From Pseudomonas frederiksbergensis (GTDB taxonomy: Bacteria > Pseudomonadota > Gammaproteobacteria > Pseudomonadales > Pseudomonadaceae), in the NCBI RefSeq assembly GCF_035751725.1, contig NZ_CP142104.1:1674001-1738000 (forward strand): a stretch of DNA of 64,000 nt, read 5' to 3'. Positions 47,507 through 57,205 of this stretch are shown here, one piece after another (the first letter of the stretch is position 1; every line of letters begins with the position of its first letter). The notes beneath the pieces are model-generated. The model was given only the letters and a program-made list of their open reading frames with translations. It was not told where the DNA came from and ran no database searches. The position numbers and the translations under genes were made by a program.

Positions 47507-48244
47507 ATGTCATTCATCCAAGCCAACCTGATCCATCTCCTGGCCGCGGTATGGTTCATTGTCTGCTGGGCCGGCTATACCCGTTACGCCTCCTGGAAAG
47601 CCCGCGACACGGCCTGCCTGGCCAGCGTGATGCACTTGTACCGTGAGGACTGGATGCGTCGCATGCTGCTGCGTGACAACCGAATCGCCGACGCCAGCGT
47701 GATCGGCAACCTGGAGCGCAATGCTTCGTTTTTCGCCTCCAGCACGCTGATCATCCTGGCCGGTATCCTGACGGTGCTGGGAGCATCCGATCGGGCGGTG
47801 TCGTTGCTGGCGGACCTGCCACTCGTGCAACAGGCCTCCCAAGGCATGGCGGAAGTGAAGCTGCTGTGCCTGGCGCTGGTGTTTGTCTATGCGTTCTTCA
47901 CGTTCAGTTGGTGCATGCGCCAATACAATTTTGCGGCCGTCCTGGTGGGATCGGCGCCGATGATTGGCGAGCGGCACGTGTCCGAGCTGGAGCGCAAGGC
48001 CTTCGCTTCGCGGGCCGCGCGGGTTATTTCCATGGCGGCCAACCAGTTCAACTTCGGCCTGCGTGCTTATTACTTTGGAATGACCATGTTGGCCTGGTTC
48101 GTCAGCCCCTGGTTATTCATGTTGATGAGTGCCGGCGTGGTGTTTGTGTTGTATCAGCGCGAATTTCATTCGGACGTGCTGGACGTCATGGTCTATACAC
48201 CTACCGAGGCGCCAGCGCCTGAAACCGTCAAGGAAACCGCCTGA
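47507..48244 (+). CDS. DUF599 family membrane protein
   Basis: 245 residues with about four hydrophobic helices (residues 6-24, 75-95, 120-140 and 190-215). Family marks are the N-terminal AVWFIVCWAGYTRYASWKA, the LYREDWMRRMLLRDNRIADA loop near residue 43, and FTFSWCMRQYNFAAVLVGSA near 130. It is an inner-membrane protein of unknown function. The ATG at 47507 is preceded by CACAGGG. A much longer open frame from 47342 has no matching N-terminus and would cover a REP copy, so it is rejected. Confidence 0.88.
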   Translation: MSFIQANLIHLLAAVWFIVCWAGYTRYASWKARDTACLASVMHLYREDWMRRMLLRDNRIADASVIGNLERNASFFASSTLIILAGILTVLGASDRAVSLLADLPLVQQASQGMAEVKLLCLALVFVYAFFTFSWCMRQYNFAAVLVGSAPMIGERHVSELERKAFASRAARVISMAANQFNFGLRAYYFGMTMLAWFVSPWLFMLMSAGVVFVLYQREFHSDVLDVMVYTPTEAPAPETVKETA

Positions 48245-48276
48245 CGGCGCCGCTGCTTGTTGAATCGCATGCAAAA

Positions 48277-48302
48277 GAAAACCCGCACCAGGCGGGTTTT
48301 CC
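48277..48302. terminator. Bidirectional intrinsic terminator
   Basis: A 9-bp stem AAAACCCGC/GCGGGTTTT with a 5-base loop (ACCAG). It lies between the convergent DUF599 and lipoprotein genes and carries T-runs in both directions. Confidence 0.85.
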
Positions 48303-48320
48303 TTTATCGCTAAAACCGTA

Positions 48321-48572
48321 TCAGTTGGTTTTAGGTGCGGTAGCAGGCGCTTGTTCCTGCTGGGCGGCACTGTTCGATTCAGACTGAGCTTTGGCAGCTT
48401 CGGCGTTTTCTTTCGCCGCGTCGTTCACTTTATCCTGTGCTTTGTTCATGTCTTGCTGAGCTTGCTCAGCGTGTTGGTTGGCATCTTGAGCTTTGTCCTC
48501 GGATTTTTTATCGCAGGCAGCGAGACCGAGGGAGGCGGCCAACATCAAGGCAATAGCAAAAGTCTTACGCAT
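48321..48572 (-). CDS. Small alanine-rich coiled-coil lipoprotein
   Basis: 83 residues. A signal peptide with lipobox LGLAAC (Cys20) makes it a lipoprotein. The mature part is a charged Ala/Gln/Lys/Asp-rich helix (DANQHAEQAQQDMNKAQDKV) expected to form a coiled coil, ending in a flexible Pro/Ala tail. It resembles small Lpp- or osmotically induced-type envelope lipoproteins but cannot be assigned. The ATG at 48572 has AGGAG upstream. It is divergent from the thioesterase pair. Confidence 0.85.
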   Translation of the reverse strand: MRKTFAIALMLAASLGLAACDKKSEDKAQDANQHAEQAQQDMNKAQDKVNDAAKENAEAAKAQSESNSAAQQEQAPATAPKTN

Positions 48573-48729
48573 GGGGTGTTTCTCCTTATGGATATAACTA
48601 CTGGCCTTTTGAGCACGCACCCTCTGGTTAAGTTCCTCTTTTGCGCTAGATATATAACTTTGCAACCAGCGGAACTTTATTGCACACAACTGTTGTCGGC
48701 CGCCTTCACACATCAGGGCATTTACGAAT

Positions 48730-49206
48730 ATGGCTGAAGATCCCGTTTTTGAGCGTGCGGCCCGCTTCTTGTCGGCGCTCAGGCACTGTCATGTGCTGGG
48801 CATCAAACTGCACAGCGCCAGTCGCGAAGGGCTCACGCTGGAGCTGCCCTTTAGTCCGCATATTGTCGGCAATCCCCTGACGGGAATTGTCCACGGCGGA
48901 GCGCTGACTTCGTTGATGGATACTGCCTGCGGTATGTCGACCTTATGTGTGCTGCCGCAATTCGAAGTCTGCCCGACATTGGACCTGCGCATCGACTACA
49001 TGCACGCTGCCATGCCCAACAAGGCCATTTATGGCTTCGCCCAATGTTATCGGGTCACGCCGGATGTGATTTTCAGCCGGGGATTTGCCTACCAGGACGA
49101 TCCCGAGCACCCCATCGCCCATGTGGTGGGCACGTTCATGCGCCTGGGTGACAGCGCTCGGGGAATAAAGAGGAGTGGCCTGACGGCTGCCGCGCAAAAG
49201 CCATGA
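48730..49206 (+). CDS. PaaI-type hotdog thioesterase, first of a tandem pair
   Basis: 158 residues of the hotdog fold. The characteristic active-site helix is NPLTGIVHGGALTSLMDTAC near residues 55-75. It probably hydrolyses an acyl- or aroyl-CoA; the substrate is unknown. It overlaps the next gene, a paralogue, by 4 bases (ATGA), so the two may form a heteromeric enzyme. No strong ribosome binding site is seen before ATG 48730. Confidence 0.85.
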   Translation: MAEDPVFERAARFLSALRHCHVLGIKLHSASREGLTLELPFSPHIVGNPLTGIVHGGALTSLMDTACGMSTLCVLPQFEVCPTLDLRIDYMHAAMPNKAIYGFAQCYRVTPDVIFSRGFAYQDDPEHPIAHVVGTFMRLGDSARGIKRSGLTAAAQKP

Positions 49207-49664
49207 CCAATATGACCGAAGAGCACCTGCGCCAAGCCTGCGAGCAAGGCGACTTCGCGATGCTGCTGGCCTCGATTCCCTACGCGCAACTCATCGGAGT
49301 CGAATGCACGCGCCAGGGCGATGAGCTGCTGTTTCGCCTCCCGGCCAATAAGGACAACATTGGTAACCCTTTATTGCCCGCCATCCACGGTGGGGTCATC
49401 GCCGGTTTCATGGAGCTGTCGGCTGCGGTTCATTTGCTGATCGCCACTCGTGCGACCGGTGTGCCGAAAATCATCGATTTTTCCCTGGATTACCTGCGCG
49501 CCGGGCAGTTTCGCGACACCTATGCCAAATGCCAGGTCTGGCGCCAGGGGCGGCGCGTGGCCAACGTGGCCATTACCGCCTGGCAGGAAACCGAAGCCGA
49601 ACCCATTGCAACGGCCCGGGCCCATTTCAAGATACCGGCCCCTTCCAGGCCGACCGACACTTGA
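49203..49664 (+). CDS. PaaI-type hotdog thioesterase, second of a tandem pair
   Basis: 153 residues, same hotdog fold as its upstream neighbour. The active-site helix reads NPLLPAIHGGVIAGFMELSA near residues 57-77, with HGG conserved. DFSLDYLRAG near 96 corresponds to the DLRIDYMHA segment in the first protein. The pair probably arose by duplication and is translationally coupled. Substrate unknown. htpG follows after 87 bases. Confidence 0.85.
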   Translation: MTNMTEEHLRQACEQGDFAMLLASIPYAQLIGVECTRQGDELLFRLPANKDNIGNPLLPAIHGGVIAGFMELSAAVHLLIATRATGVPKIIDFSLDYLRAGQFRDTYAKCQVWRQGRRVANVAITAWQETEAEPIATARAHFKIPAPSRPTDT

Positions 49665-49751
49665 AATCATCGTCGTTGCCCCCACCTTGTGAACATCCCG
49701 CCGCCAATCTCTGCGAGGCGGACACCACCATCCACTTGGAGTTTGATGACC

Positions 49752-51656
49752 ATGAGCGTGGAAACTCAAAAGGAAACCCTGGGCTTCCAGACCGAGGTGA
49801 AGCAACTGCTGCACCTGATGATTCACTCGCTGTATTCGAATAAGGAAATTTTCCTTCGCGAGCTGATTTCGAACGCCTCCGACGCTGTCGACAAATTACG
49901 TTTCGAAGCGCTGTCCAAGCCAGAATTGCTGGAAGGCGGCGCCGAGCTGAAAATCCGTGTGAGCTTCGACAAGGACGCCAAGACCGTCACCCTCGAAGAC
50001 AACGGCATCGGCATGAGCCGCGACGAGGTGATCACGCACCTGGGCACCATCGCCAAGTCCGGCACCGCCGATTTCATGAAGAACCTGTCCGGCGACCAAA
50101 AGAAAGATTCCCACCTGATCGGTCAGTTCGGCGTCGGTTTCTATTCGGCGTTCATCGTTGCCGAGCAGGTCGAAGTGTTCAGCCGCCGTGCCGGCCTCGC
50201 CGCGAGCGAAGGCGTGCACTGGTCGTCAAAGGGCGAGGGCGAGTTTGAAGTCGCCACTGTCGACAAGGCTGACCGCGGTACCCGCATTGTCCTGCACCTC
50301 AAGTCCGGCGAAGACGAGTTCGCCGATGGCTGGCGCCTGCGCAACATCATCAAGAAGTACTCCGACCACATCGCGCTGCCGATCGAGCTGCCGAAGGAAG
50401 TCACCGCTGCCGAAGGTGAAGAAAAGCCTGAAGTGGAATGGGAAACCGTCAACCGCGCCAGTGCCCTGTGGACCCGTCCGCGCACCGAGGTGAAGGACGA
50501 GGAATACCAGGAGTTCTACAAGCACATCGCCCATGATTACGAAAACCCGCTGAGCTGGAGCCATAACAAGGTCGAAGGCAAGCTGGAATACAATTCGCTG
50601 CTGTACGTGCCGGCCCGCGCGCCGTTCGACCTGTACCAGCGCGAAGCGCCACGCGGCCTGAAGTTGTATGTGCAGCGCGTGTTCGTGATGGACCAGGCCG
50701 AATCGTTCCTGCCGCTGTACCTGCGCTTCATCAAGGGTGTGGTGGATTCCAACGACCTGTCGCTGAACGTTTCGCGGGAAATCCTGCAGAAAGACCCGAT
50801 CATCGATTCCATGAAGACAGCACTGACCAAGCGCGTGCTGGACATGCTGGAAAAACTGGCGAAGAACGAGCCAGAGCAGTACAAGAGCTTCTGGAAGAAC
50901 TTTGGCCAGGTCATGAAGGAAGGCCCGGCCGAAGACTTCGCCAATAAAGAGAAGATCGCCGGCCTGCTGCGTTTTGCCTCGACCCAGGGCGAAGATGGCG
51001 AGCAAATCGTCAGCCTGGCCGACTACCTGGCTCGCGCCAAGGAAGGCCAGGACAAGATCTACTACCTGACCGGCGAAACTTATGCACAGGTCAAGAACAG
51101 CCCGCACCTGGAGGTCTTCCGCAAGAAAGGCATCGAAGTGCTGTTGCTGACGGATCGCATCGACGAGTGGCTGATGAGCTACCTCAACGAGTTCGACGGC
51201 AAGAGCTTCGTCGACGTGGCCCGTGGCGACCTGGACCTCGGTAACTTGGATTCGGAAGAAGACAAGAAAGCCGCCGAAGAAGTCGCCAAGAGCAAGGAAG
51301 GCCTGGTCGAGCGGATCAAGACTGCGTTGGGCGAAGCCGTCAGCGAAGTGCGGGTCTCGCATCGCTTGACCGATTCCCCGGCGATCCTGGCCATCGGCGA
51401 GCAGGACCTTGGCCTGCAAATGCGCCAGATCCTCGAAGCCAGCGGTCAGAAAGTCCCGGACTCCAAGCCGATCTTCGAATTCAACCCTGCCCACCCGCTG
51501 GTCGAGAAGCTCGACAGCGAGCAGAACGAAGAGCGTTTCGGCGACTTGTCGCACATTCTCTTCGACCAGGCGGCCCTGGCGGCCGGCGACAGCTTGAAAG
51601 ACCCGGCGGCCTATGTCCGTCGCCTGAACAAGCTGTTGGTTGAACTGTCAGCTTAA
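49752..51656 (+). CDS. htpG: Molecular chaperone HtpG (Hsp90)
   Basis: A 634-residue cytosolic ATP-dependent chaperone. The N-terminal GHKL ATPase domain shows [18 protein letters not shown] (Glu/Asn for ATP), [11 protein letters not shown] and [14 protein letters not shown]. The middle domain carries [14 protein letters not shown] with its catalytic Arg. The C-terminal dimerisation domain ends near [12 protein letters not shown]. The ATG at 49752 gives [15 protein letters not shown], the canonical start; the frame runs further upstream without resemblance. I saw no clear heat-shock promoter in the short upstream gap. Confidence 0.98.
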   Translation: MSVETQKETLGFQTEVKQLLHLMIHSLYSNKEIFLRELISNASDAVDKLRFEALSKPELLEGGAELKIRVSFDKDAKTVTLEDNGIGMSRDEVITHLGTIAKSGTADFMKNLSGDQKKDSHLIGQFGVGFYSAFIVAEQVEVFSRRAGLAASEGVHWSSKGEGEFEVATVDKADRGTRIVLHLKSGEDEFADGWRLRNIIKKYSDHIALPIELPKEVTAAEGEEKPEVEWETVNRASALWTRPRTEVKDEEYQEFYKHIAHDYENPLSWSHNKVEGKLEYNSLLYVPARAPFDLYQREAPRGLKLYVQRVFVMDQAESFLPLYLRFIKGVVDSNDLSLNVSREILQKDPIIDSMKTALTKRVLDMLEKLAKNEPEQYKSFWKNFGQVMKEGPAEDFANKEKIAGLLRFASTQGEDGEQIVSLADYLARAKEGQDKIYYLTGETYAQVKNSPHLEVFRKKGIEVLLLTDRIDEWLMSYLNEFDGKSFVDVARGDLDLGNLDSEEDKKAAEEVAKSKEGLVERIKTALGEAVSEVRVSHRLTDSPAILAIGEQDLGLQMRQILEASGQKVPDSKPIFEFNPAHPLVEKLDSEQNEERFGDLSHILFDQAALAAGDSLKDPAAYVRRLNKLLVELSA

Positions 51657-51668
51657 TCAAGTTGAAGG

Positions 51669-51693
51669 AAAAACCCGCTTCGGCGGGTTTTTT
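51669..51693 (+). terminator. Intrinsic terminator of htpG
   Basis: Stem AAAACCCGC/GCGGGTTTT with a TTCG tetraloop and a run of six T residues. Confidence 0.93.
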
Positions 51694-51725
51694 CATTTCC
51701 ATTGTTCCGCCAAGGGGAGTCAATC

Positions 51726-52454
51726 ATGAGTCAGATTACGGTTCGTTCGGTGGTGTACCAGCTCGATGGCCAAACCTATGAAAGCCGCCTGGCCTTCGAT
51801 ACAAATCAGCAAGGCCCGCGCCCGGGGTTGCTGATGGCACCGAATTGGATGGGGGTAGGCGCGGGGGCCGAGGAAATCGCCCGGTCGGTGGCGGCGAACG
51901 GTTACGTGGTGCTGATTGCCGACTTGTATGGGCAGACGGTGCGCCCAACCAATGCCGACGAGGCCGGTGCGGCGATGATGCCGCTCAAGAATGACCGGGC
52001 CCTCTTGCGCAAGCGCATGCAGGCTGCGTTCGAGCAGTTGCAAAGCCAAGGCGAAGCGCAGGTTGACGTTTCAAACCTGGCCACGTTCGGCTTCTGTTTT
52101 GGTGGTTGCTGTGCCCTGGAACTGGCTCGCACCGGTGCACCGCTCAAGGCTGCGATTTCGTTCCACGGCACCCTGGATACGCCTGACCCGGCCGACGCCC
52201 AGTACATCAAGGGCGCGGTGTTGGTCATGCACGGCGCCTCCGACCCGTTGGTGCCGAAAGAGCAACTGCCGGCCTTCGAAGATGAAATGAACGCGGCTGG
52301 GGTGGATTGGCAATTGCTGAGCTACGGTGGCGCGGTGCATTCCTTTACCGACCCGCAGGCCAACGTGCCGGGCAAGATGATGTACAACGCCAAGGTCGCC
52401 GGGCGCGCGTTCCGCGCGATGCACAATTTGCTCGATGAAGTGTTCAAGGGTTGA
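51726..52454 (+). CDS. Dienelactone hydrolase family protein
   Basis: A 242-residue alpha/beta hydrolase with a cysteine nucleophile. Cys124 lies in GFCFGG, the acid in GASDPLVPK near residue 180 and the His in GGAVHSFTDP near 207, which is the dienelactone hydrolase triad. True dienelactone hydrolases open lactones in chlorocatechol breakdown, but no such pathway is present here, so the natural substrate is open. GGGGAG lies before ATG 51726. Confidence 0.9.
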   Translation: MSQITVRSVVYQLDGQTYESRLAFDTNQQGPRPGLLMAPNWMGVGAGAEEIARSVAANGYVVLIADLYGQTVRPTNADEAGAAMMPLKNDRALLRKRMQAAFEQLQSQGEAQVDVSNLATFGFCFGGCCALELARTGAPLKAAISFHGTLDTPDPADAQYIKGAVLVMHGASDPLVPKEQLPAFEDEMNAAGVDWQLLSYGGAVHSFTDPQANVPGKMMYNAKVAGRAFRAMHNLLDEVFKG

Positions 52455-52470
52455 TGGTCTTGCATAACCC

Positions 52471-52500
52471 CGTGGCGAGGGAGCAAGCTCCCTCGCCACG
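52471..52500. repeat. REP palindrome (GTGGCGAGGGAGC type)
   Basis: A perfect 30-bp palindrome CGTGGCGAGGGAGCA and its near complement, third copy of the core at 10187-10224. It lies between convergent genes. Confidence 0.9.
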
Positions 52501-52512
52501 TTGCGCGTACCA

Positions 52513-53373
52513 CTAGGGCAGTTCGATCCGCTCGCTTTCCCCGGGCACGGTTGGCCAATCCCCGGCCGCCCAGCGCCGGCGGGCTTCGTCTATCCGGGCC
52601 GGGTCGCTGGAAACAAAATTCCAGTTCATCCGCCGTGGCCCGTCCAGGGGTGCACCGCCGAACAGCACGGCATGGCAATCGCTATCGGCGAACAGTGTCA
52701 TTTCCTCGTCGCTCGGTAATATCACCAAGGAGTGGGTTTCTACCGGCTCCCCATCCAATAGCGCCTCGCCGCTCAGCACATACAGGGCCCGCTCCGCATG
52801 CTCGGTGGGAATCAGCAGCGTCGTCGCGGTTTGCAGGTGAAGTTCGGCATACAACGTAGAGGACAGCACCGGAACCGGCGATTCGAGGCAAAAGCCTGAC
52901 CCGGCGATCATGCGAATGATGACGCCCAGGTTCTCGCTGACTGGGAGGCTGCTGGCCGGATGATGACTATAGTGCCCAGGGCCTTCTTCTTGGGATTGGG
53001 GTGAAGCCAGCCAGACTTGCAGCCCATGCATGACAAATCCACGCTCCAACAAGGCTTGTGGAGTGCGCTCGACATGGGCAATCGCGCTGCCAGCGGTCAT
53101 CCAGCTGACGTCTCCGGCGTTTACCACCTGATCGGAGCCGAGGCTGTCCTTGTGCTGGATCTGTCCTTCGAACAGGTAGGTGAGGGTGGAGAGGCCGATA
53201 TGCGGATGCTGGCGAATGTTCATGCCTTTACCCGCCGCGTAGGACGTCTGCAGCATGTGATCGAAAAACACGAAAGGTCCCACGCTGCGGCATTTGGCGG
53301 ACGGCAGTGGTCGAAGAATCGGCTGGCCTTCCACGTCTTCTGCACGGGGGCGAACGATCAGGGGAGCGGTCAT
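52513..53373 (-). CDS. Pirin family protein
   Basis: A 286-residue bicupin. The N-terminal cupin has the pirin metal motif RQHPHIGLSTLTYLFEGQ (His56, His58) and a His in IQHKDS near residue 75. The C-terminal cupin holds LYVLSGEALLDGE near 200. Bacterial pirins include quercetin dioxygenase-like enzymes and regulators of pyruvate metabolism; which applies is unknown. The ATG at 53373 (MTAPLIVRPRAEDV) is the family start; an upstream one adds 17 residues with no resemblance. Confidence 0.9.
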   Translation of the reverse strand: MTAPLIVRPRAEDVEGQPILRPLPSAKCRSVGPFVFFDHMLQTSYAAGKGMNIRQHPHIGLSTLTYLFEGQIQHKDSLGSDQVVNAGDVSWMTAGSAIAHVERTPQALLERGFVMHGLQVWLASPQSQEEGPGHYSHHPASSLPVSENLGVIIRMIAGSGFCLESPVPVLSSTLYAELHLQTATTLLIPTEHAERALYVLSGEALLDGEPVETHSLVILPSDEEMTLFADSDCHAVLFGGAPLDGPRRMNWNFVSSDPARIDEARRRWAAGDWPTVPGESERIELP

Positions 53374-53497
53374 GGTGGCTTCCAGGTTGAGCGACGAATG
53401 CGCAGAGCATAACCGAGCTTGCAACGCACGGCAGCCAAGGCTGAACCCAGGCGGGACGGCGGGGGTCTATGCTGCTCATGGCCTTTGGAGAATCCCC

Positions 53498-54508
53498 GTG
53501 CCCTTGATCCGTTTGATGCTCGCCTGTTTGCTGGCCGTTACCGGCAGCGCCGCCGTGGCTCGCGAATATGCCTACAGTGACGCGCACCTGCATTACGTCG
53601 ATTTCTTCCAGGAAAGCGCCGGCATGCCTAAGCTCCTCAAGGCAATGGCGGACAATCGCATCGAGCACGTCATGATTTCCGGCGTGCCGGTGGCGAAGAA
53701 ATGGCATGAAGACGAACCCAAGCGCCCGCGTTATTACGCCGGTGATGATGCGGATGCCTATTGGTACAGCGCCACCGATGTGATCGTTGCGGCGGCGGTA
53801 TCCAAGCTCCCCGCCGAGCAACGCCAGCACTTCCATCCCTTCCTGTCGGGCTTCAACCCCAACGACAAGAACTCCGATGCGCATATCCAGCGCATGCTCG
53901 ATCTCTATCCGGGGCTGTGGCAAGGCATCGGCGAAGTATTCACGCGTCATGACGACCTGACGGCGCTGACCTCCGGCGACACGCCGCGGGCCAACAACGA
54001 GGCCATGACGCGCATCTATCACCTGGCGGCGGAGAACGATCTGCCGGTAATGCTGCATTCCAACATCACCTCCAAGCGCGAAAGAAATCCGCTGTACCTG
54101 GCAGAAATCGAAGAACCGTTACGCAATCATCCACACACGCGGTTCATCTGGGCCCATGCAGGCACGAGCATGGAGATTCACCGACACCAGACACAGTTGC
54201 CCTTCCTGCTGCCTACCCTGACGCGGATGCTTGAGTCTTATCCCAATCTTTTCATCGACCTTTCCTGGAGCATGCTCACGCCGTATTTGCTGGATGAGAC
54301 CGGCAAGCCCCGGGATGAGTGGCTAAAGCTGGTGGAGCGCTTCCCGGAGCGCTTCATGGTGGGGTCGGACGTGGTAGGACGATTCAACAAATTGGGTAAG
54401 GAATTGCGCAGCTTCGATCCGTTCCTCGATGCGTTGCCGGAAGACGTGGCGAGGAAAGTGGCGCGGGATAACTTCCTGGCAGTGTTGCCCCGTTCAGTCC
54501 CGCGTTGA
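53498..54508 (+). CDS. Exported amidohydrolase (PF04909-like)
   Basis: 336 residues from a GTG at 53498, chosen because TTTGGAGAA precedes it and the N-terminus is then a signal peptide (LMLACLLAVTGSAAVA). The metal-binding HxH is in YSDAHLHYVDFF near residue 30. Later ligands are MLHSN near 185, FIWAHAGTS near 215 and the Asp of MVGSDVVG near 286. This is the TIM-barrel amidohydrolase/decarboxylase fold. The exported location is unusual for the family. The substrate is unknown. Confidence 0.8.
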   Translation: MPLIRLMLACLLAVTGSAAVAREYAYSDAHLHYVDFFQESAGMPKLLKAMADNRIEHVMISGVPVAKKWHEDEPKRPRYYAGDDADAYWYSATDVIVAAAVSKLPAEQRQHFHPFLSGFNPNDKNSDAHIQRMLDLYPGLWQGIGEVFTRHDDLTALTSGDTPRANNEAMTRIYHLAAENDLPVMLHSNITSKRERNPLYLAEIEEPLRNHPHTRFIWAHAGTSMEIHRHQTQLPFLLPTLTRMLESYPNLFIDLSWSMLTPYLLDETGKPRDEWLKLVERFPERFMVGSDVVGRFNKLGKELRSFDPFLDALPEDVARKVARDNFLAVLPRSVPR

Positions 54509-54611
54509 GATCGCCCCTCGCCACAGAAGCGATCTGCATGAACTTGGCTTTGTCATCAGCCTGTCACCCCCGCGTCATACCCTCGCGCTCATCTCAATCA
54601 AGGAGCGCACC

Positions 54612-55076
54612 ATGCACCTCACCCGTTCAAGCGCACTGCTCGCGCTGTTGTTGACCTGCGGCCTGGCCCAGGCGGAAGTTCGTGTCGAAGGCCCAGTGGA
54701 GTACGGTGTCTTTGAAGGGCCCCAAGCCGAGCTGCAATCGGGCGAGCGGGTCCTGCGTCGCAGCAATGAGCAGATCCGCCAGACCGAAAGTGTTCCGGCC
54801 AAGCTGGGCACCAAGTTCGGCATGCGCTACCAGTTGGCGGGCAAGGTCGCGGATGACCAGCCGTTGACCCTGTTGTACTTCACCCCCGGTATCCGCACCC
54901 CCGACGGCGTGCGCCACGACAAGTTCGAAGTCATTCAGAAATTGGTACCCGGTGCGCCTCAGGATGTCATGGCCTACGAATTCACCGAAAGCCACGAAGT
55001 GGTGCCGGGGGAGTGGCGGTTCATGGTGTTCCAGGGGGATCGGTTGTTGACGCAGCAGCGGTTTGTCGTGCGCTGA
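54612..55076 (+). CDS. DUF3859 family exported protein
   Basis: 154 residues with a signal peptide ending CGLAQA. The mature part begins EVRVEGPVEYGVFEG, the DUF3859 signature, and is rich in beta strands (LTLLYFTPGIRTPDGVRHDK; GEWRFMVFQGDRLLTQQ). This suggests an immunoglobulin-like periplasmic domain. Function unknown. AAGGAGCGCACC gives a good ribosome binding site. Confidence 0.88.
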   Translation: MHLTRSSALLALLLTCGLAQAEVRVEGPVEYGVFEGPQAELQSGERVLRRSNEQIRQTESVPAKLGTKFGMRYQLAGKVADDQPLTLLYFTPGIRTPDGVRHDKFEVIQKLVPGAPQDVMAYEFTESHEVVPGEWRFMVFQGDRLLTQQRFVVR

Positions 55077-55098
55077 ATTCCACCCACTATAGGTCTCA

Positions 55099-55127
55099 TG
55101 TGGGAGCGTGCAAAACCGTCCCCACAA
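55099..55127. repeat. Degenerate REP copy
   Basis: TGTGGGAGCGTGCAAAACCG followed by TCCCCACA, a weakened inverted repeat of the GTGGGAGCGAGC core. Confidence 0.6.
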
Positions 55128-55157
55128 AGAACCCAGGCATATTTGCCAGGCAAAAAA

Positions 55158-55182
55158 AACGCCCCGAACCAGTCGGGGCGTT
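55158..55182. terminator. Bidirectional terminator between DUF3859 and fabB genes
   Basis: A perfect 10-bp stem AACGCCCCGA/TCGGGGCGTT with a 5-base loop. TTTT follows on the plus strand and an eight-base A-run (AAAAAAAA) lies on the other side. Confidence 0.92.
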
Positions 55183-55207
55183 TTGCTGTGCGGCGTAGCG
55201 GCGGGGC

Positions 55208-56428
55208 TTACTTGCCCTGCCAGCGCTTCATCACCAGGGTGGCGTTGGTGCCACCGAAGCCGAAGCTGTTGCTCATTACAGTATTGATGGTGGCGTTTTC
55301 ACGAGTCTTGGTCAGGATCGGCAGGTCGGCCACTTCCGGATCCAGCTCGTCGATGTTGGCCGAGCCGGCCATGAAGTTGCCTTCCATCATCAGCATGCAG
55401 TAGATCGCTTCGTGAACGCCGGCGGCGCCCAGGGAGTGACCCGACAGGCTCTTGGTGGAGCTGATGGCCGGAGCCTTGTCACCGAACACTTCACGCACGC
55501 CTTTCATTTCCGCAACGTCGCCGACCGGGGTCGAGGTGCCGTGGGTGTTCAGGTAGTCGATAGGTGTGTCGACGGTGGACATGGCCATCTGCATGCAGCG
55601 CACGGCACCTTCGCCGCTTGGCGCAACCATGTCGTAGCCGTCGGAAGTGGCGCCGTAGCCGACGATTTCCGCGTAGATCTTCGCGCCACGGGCCAGGGCG
55701 TGTTCCAGCTCTTCGACCACGACCATGCCGCCACCGCCAGCGATGACGAAACCGTCACGGTCGGCGTCGTAGGCACGGGAAGCGGTTTGCGGGGTGTCGT
55801 TGCGTTTGCTGGAGAGGGCGCCCATTGCGTCGAACAGGAACGACTGGCTCCAGTGCTCTTCTTCACCGCCACCGGCGAAGACGATGTCCTGCTTGCCCAT
55901 CTGGATCTGCTCGACAGCGTTGCCAATGCAGTGGGCACTGGTGGCGCAAGCGGAGGAGATCGAGTAGTTCAGGCCCTTGATCTTGAATGGCGTGGCCAGG
56001 CAGGCCGAAACGGTGCTGCCCATGGTCCGCGTGACGCGGTAAGGACCAACGCGCTTGACGCCTTTCTCGCGCAGGATGTCCAGCGCTTCCATCTGGTTCA
56101 GGGTCGACGCGCCGCCGGAACCGGCGATCAGGCCGGTGCGCACGTTGGACACCTGTTCGTCGGTCAAGCCGGAATCAGCGATGGCGTCCTTCATGGCCAG
56201 GTAGGCATAAGCCGCCGCGTGGCCGACGAAACGGTAGATCTTGCGATCGATCAGCTCTTCGAGGTTGAGGTCAATGGAGCCGGAAACCTGGCTACGCAGA
56301 CCCATTTCGGCATATTCCGGGTTGTACCGGATGCCAGGGCGACTTGCACGCAGGTTAGCGGAGACGGTCTCTTTGTCATTGCCCAGGCACGAAACGATGC
56401 CCAGACCAGTGATAACGACGCGGCGCAT
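55208..56428 (-). CDS. fabB: Beta-ketoacyl-ACP synthase I
   Basis: 406 residues. It elongates acyl-ACP by condensation with malonyl-ACP and is needed to extend the unsaturated intermediate made by FabA. The active-site Cys is in [14 protein letters not shown] near residue 163. The two His lie in [12 protein letters not shown] near 298 and [15 protein letters not shown] near 333. A glycine-rich [11 protein letters not shown] occurs near the C-terminus. It lies 11 bases after fabA on the minus strand, the classic fabAB operon. Confidence 0.97.
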   Translation of the reverse strand: MRRVVITGLGIVSCLGNDKETVSANLRASRPGIRYNPEYAEMGLRSQVSGSIDLNLEELIDRKIYRFVGHAAAYAYLAMKDAIADSGLTDEQVSNVRTGLIAGSGGASTLNQMEALDILREKGVKRVGPYRVTRTMGSTVSACLATPFKIKGLNYSISSACATSAHCIGNAVEQIQMGKQDIVFAGGGEEEHWSQSFLFDAMGALSSKRNDTPQTASRAYDADRDGFVIAGGGGMVVVEELEHALARGAKIYAEIVGYGATSDGYDMVAPSGEGAVRCMQMAMSTVDTPIDYLNTHGTSTPVGDVAEMKGVREVFGDKAPAISSTKSLSGHSLGAAGVHEAIYCMLMMEGNFMAGSANIDELDPEVADLPILTKTRENATINTVMSNSFGFGGTNATLVMKRWQGK

Positions 56429-56439
56429 GCGGATAACCC

Positions 56440-56955
56440 TTAGAAGTTGTCAGTGGAGGTGAAAACGCCGACCCGAAGGCCTTCGGCGGTGTAGATCTCG
56501 CGACCGTCGACAGCCACCGAACCATCGGCGATGGCCATGTTCAGCTTGCCCTTGAGGACGCGTTTGATATGGATGTTATAGGTGATCTTCTTCGCGGTCG
56601 GCAGGACCTGACCGAAGAACTTCACTTCGCCCGAACCCAGGGCGCGACCGCGACCCGGCAGGCCTTGCCAGCCGAGGAAGAAACCGACCAGCTGCCACAT
56701 GGCGTCCAGGCCCAGGCAGCCCGGCATTACCGGATCGCCTTCGAAATGGCAGGCGAAGAACCACAGGTCCGGAGTGATATCCAGCTCGGCGACCAATTCA
56801 CCTTTGCCGTACTTGCCACCCTCGTCGCTGATATGGGTGATGCGATCCACCATCAGCATGTTCGGGGCGGGCAGTTGCGCGTTACCTGGGCCGAACAGCT
56901 CACCGCGACTGCAGCGCAGCAGATCTTCCCGAGTAAAGGCGTTTTGTTTGGTCAT
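56440..56955 (-). CDS. fabA: 3-hydroxydecanoyl-ACP dehydratase/isomerase
   Basis: A 171-residue hotdog enzyme that dehydrates 3-hydroxydecanoyl-ACP and isomerises trans-2 to cis-3 decenoyl-ACP, starting unsaturated fatty-acid synthesis. The catalytic His lies in [20 protein letters not shown] near residue 70, with the catalytic Asp at the end of that segment. Length and N-terminus ([20 protein letters not shown]) are canonical. It is upstream of fabB; a palindrome resembling a FabR/DesT-type site lies about 135 bases upstream. Confidence 0.97.
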   Translation of the reverse strand: MTKQNAFTREDLLRCSRGELFGPGNAQLPAPNMLMVDRITHISDEGGKYGKGELVAELDITPDLWFFACHFEGDPVMPGCLGLDAMWQLVGFFLGWQGLPGRGRALGSGEVKFFGQVLPTAKKITYNIHIKRVLKGKLNMAIADGSVAVDGREIYTAEGLRVGVFTSTDNF

Positions 56956-57090
56956 GCGAGCTCCTCAATAGTCCCATGCGGCAGGGTGGGGCAAATCTTC
57001 CCGGCCGATCGAAGCGTTCATGCCTCGAGTCGGCAGCCTACTCATAGACTATTGCGTTGTAGTGAAAGTCACAGCACACGGGAAAATCGA

Positions 57091-57106
57091 TGTACACCTG
57101 TGCACT
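57091..57106. promoter_or_regulatory. Possible DesT/FabR-type operator upstream of fabA
   Basis: An imperfect palindrome, on the minus strand AGTGCACAGGTGTACA. It resembles, from memory, the AGTG-ACA--TGT--ACT pattern of TetR-type unsaturated fatty-acid regulators such as DesT. It lies in the 250-base gap between fabA and the hybrid kinase gene. Confidence 0.35.
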
Positions 57107-57205
57107 GAAATAGTTATTCCTTCCCCGATCGAGGCGTGGCCGGGTGCTTAAGACTGCCGCACTTTCGACTTTCACGCCAGTCGCAGATGGTCCAAGGGAC
57201 TGCAT

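Noticed and set aside
47342..48244. A longer start for the DUF599 gene
   Set aside because: The extra 55 residues cover a REP copy and lack family similarity; ATG 47507 gives the canonical N-terminus.
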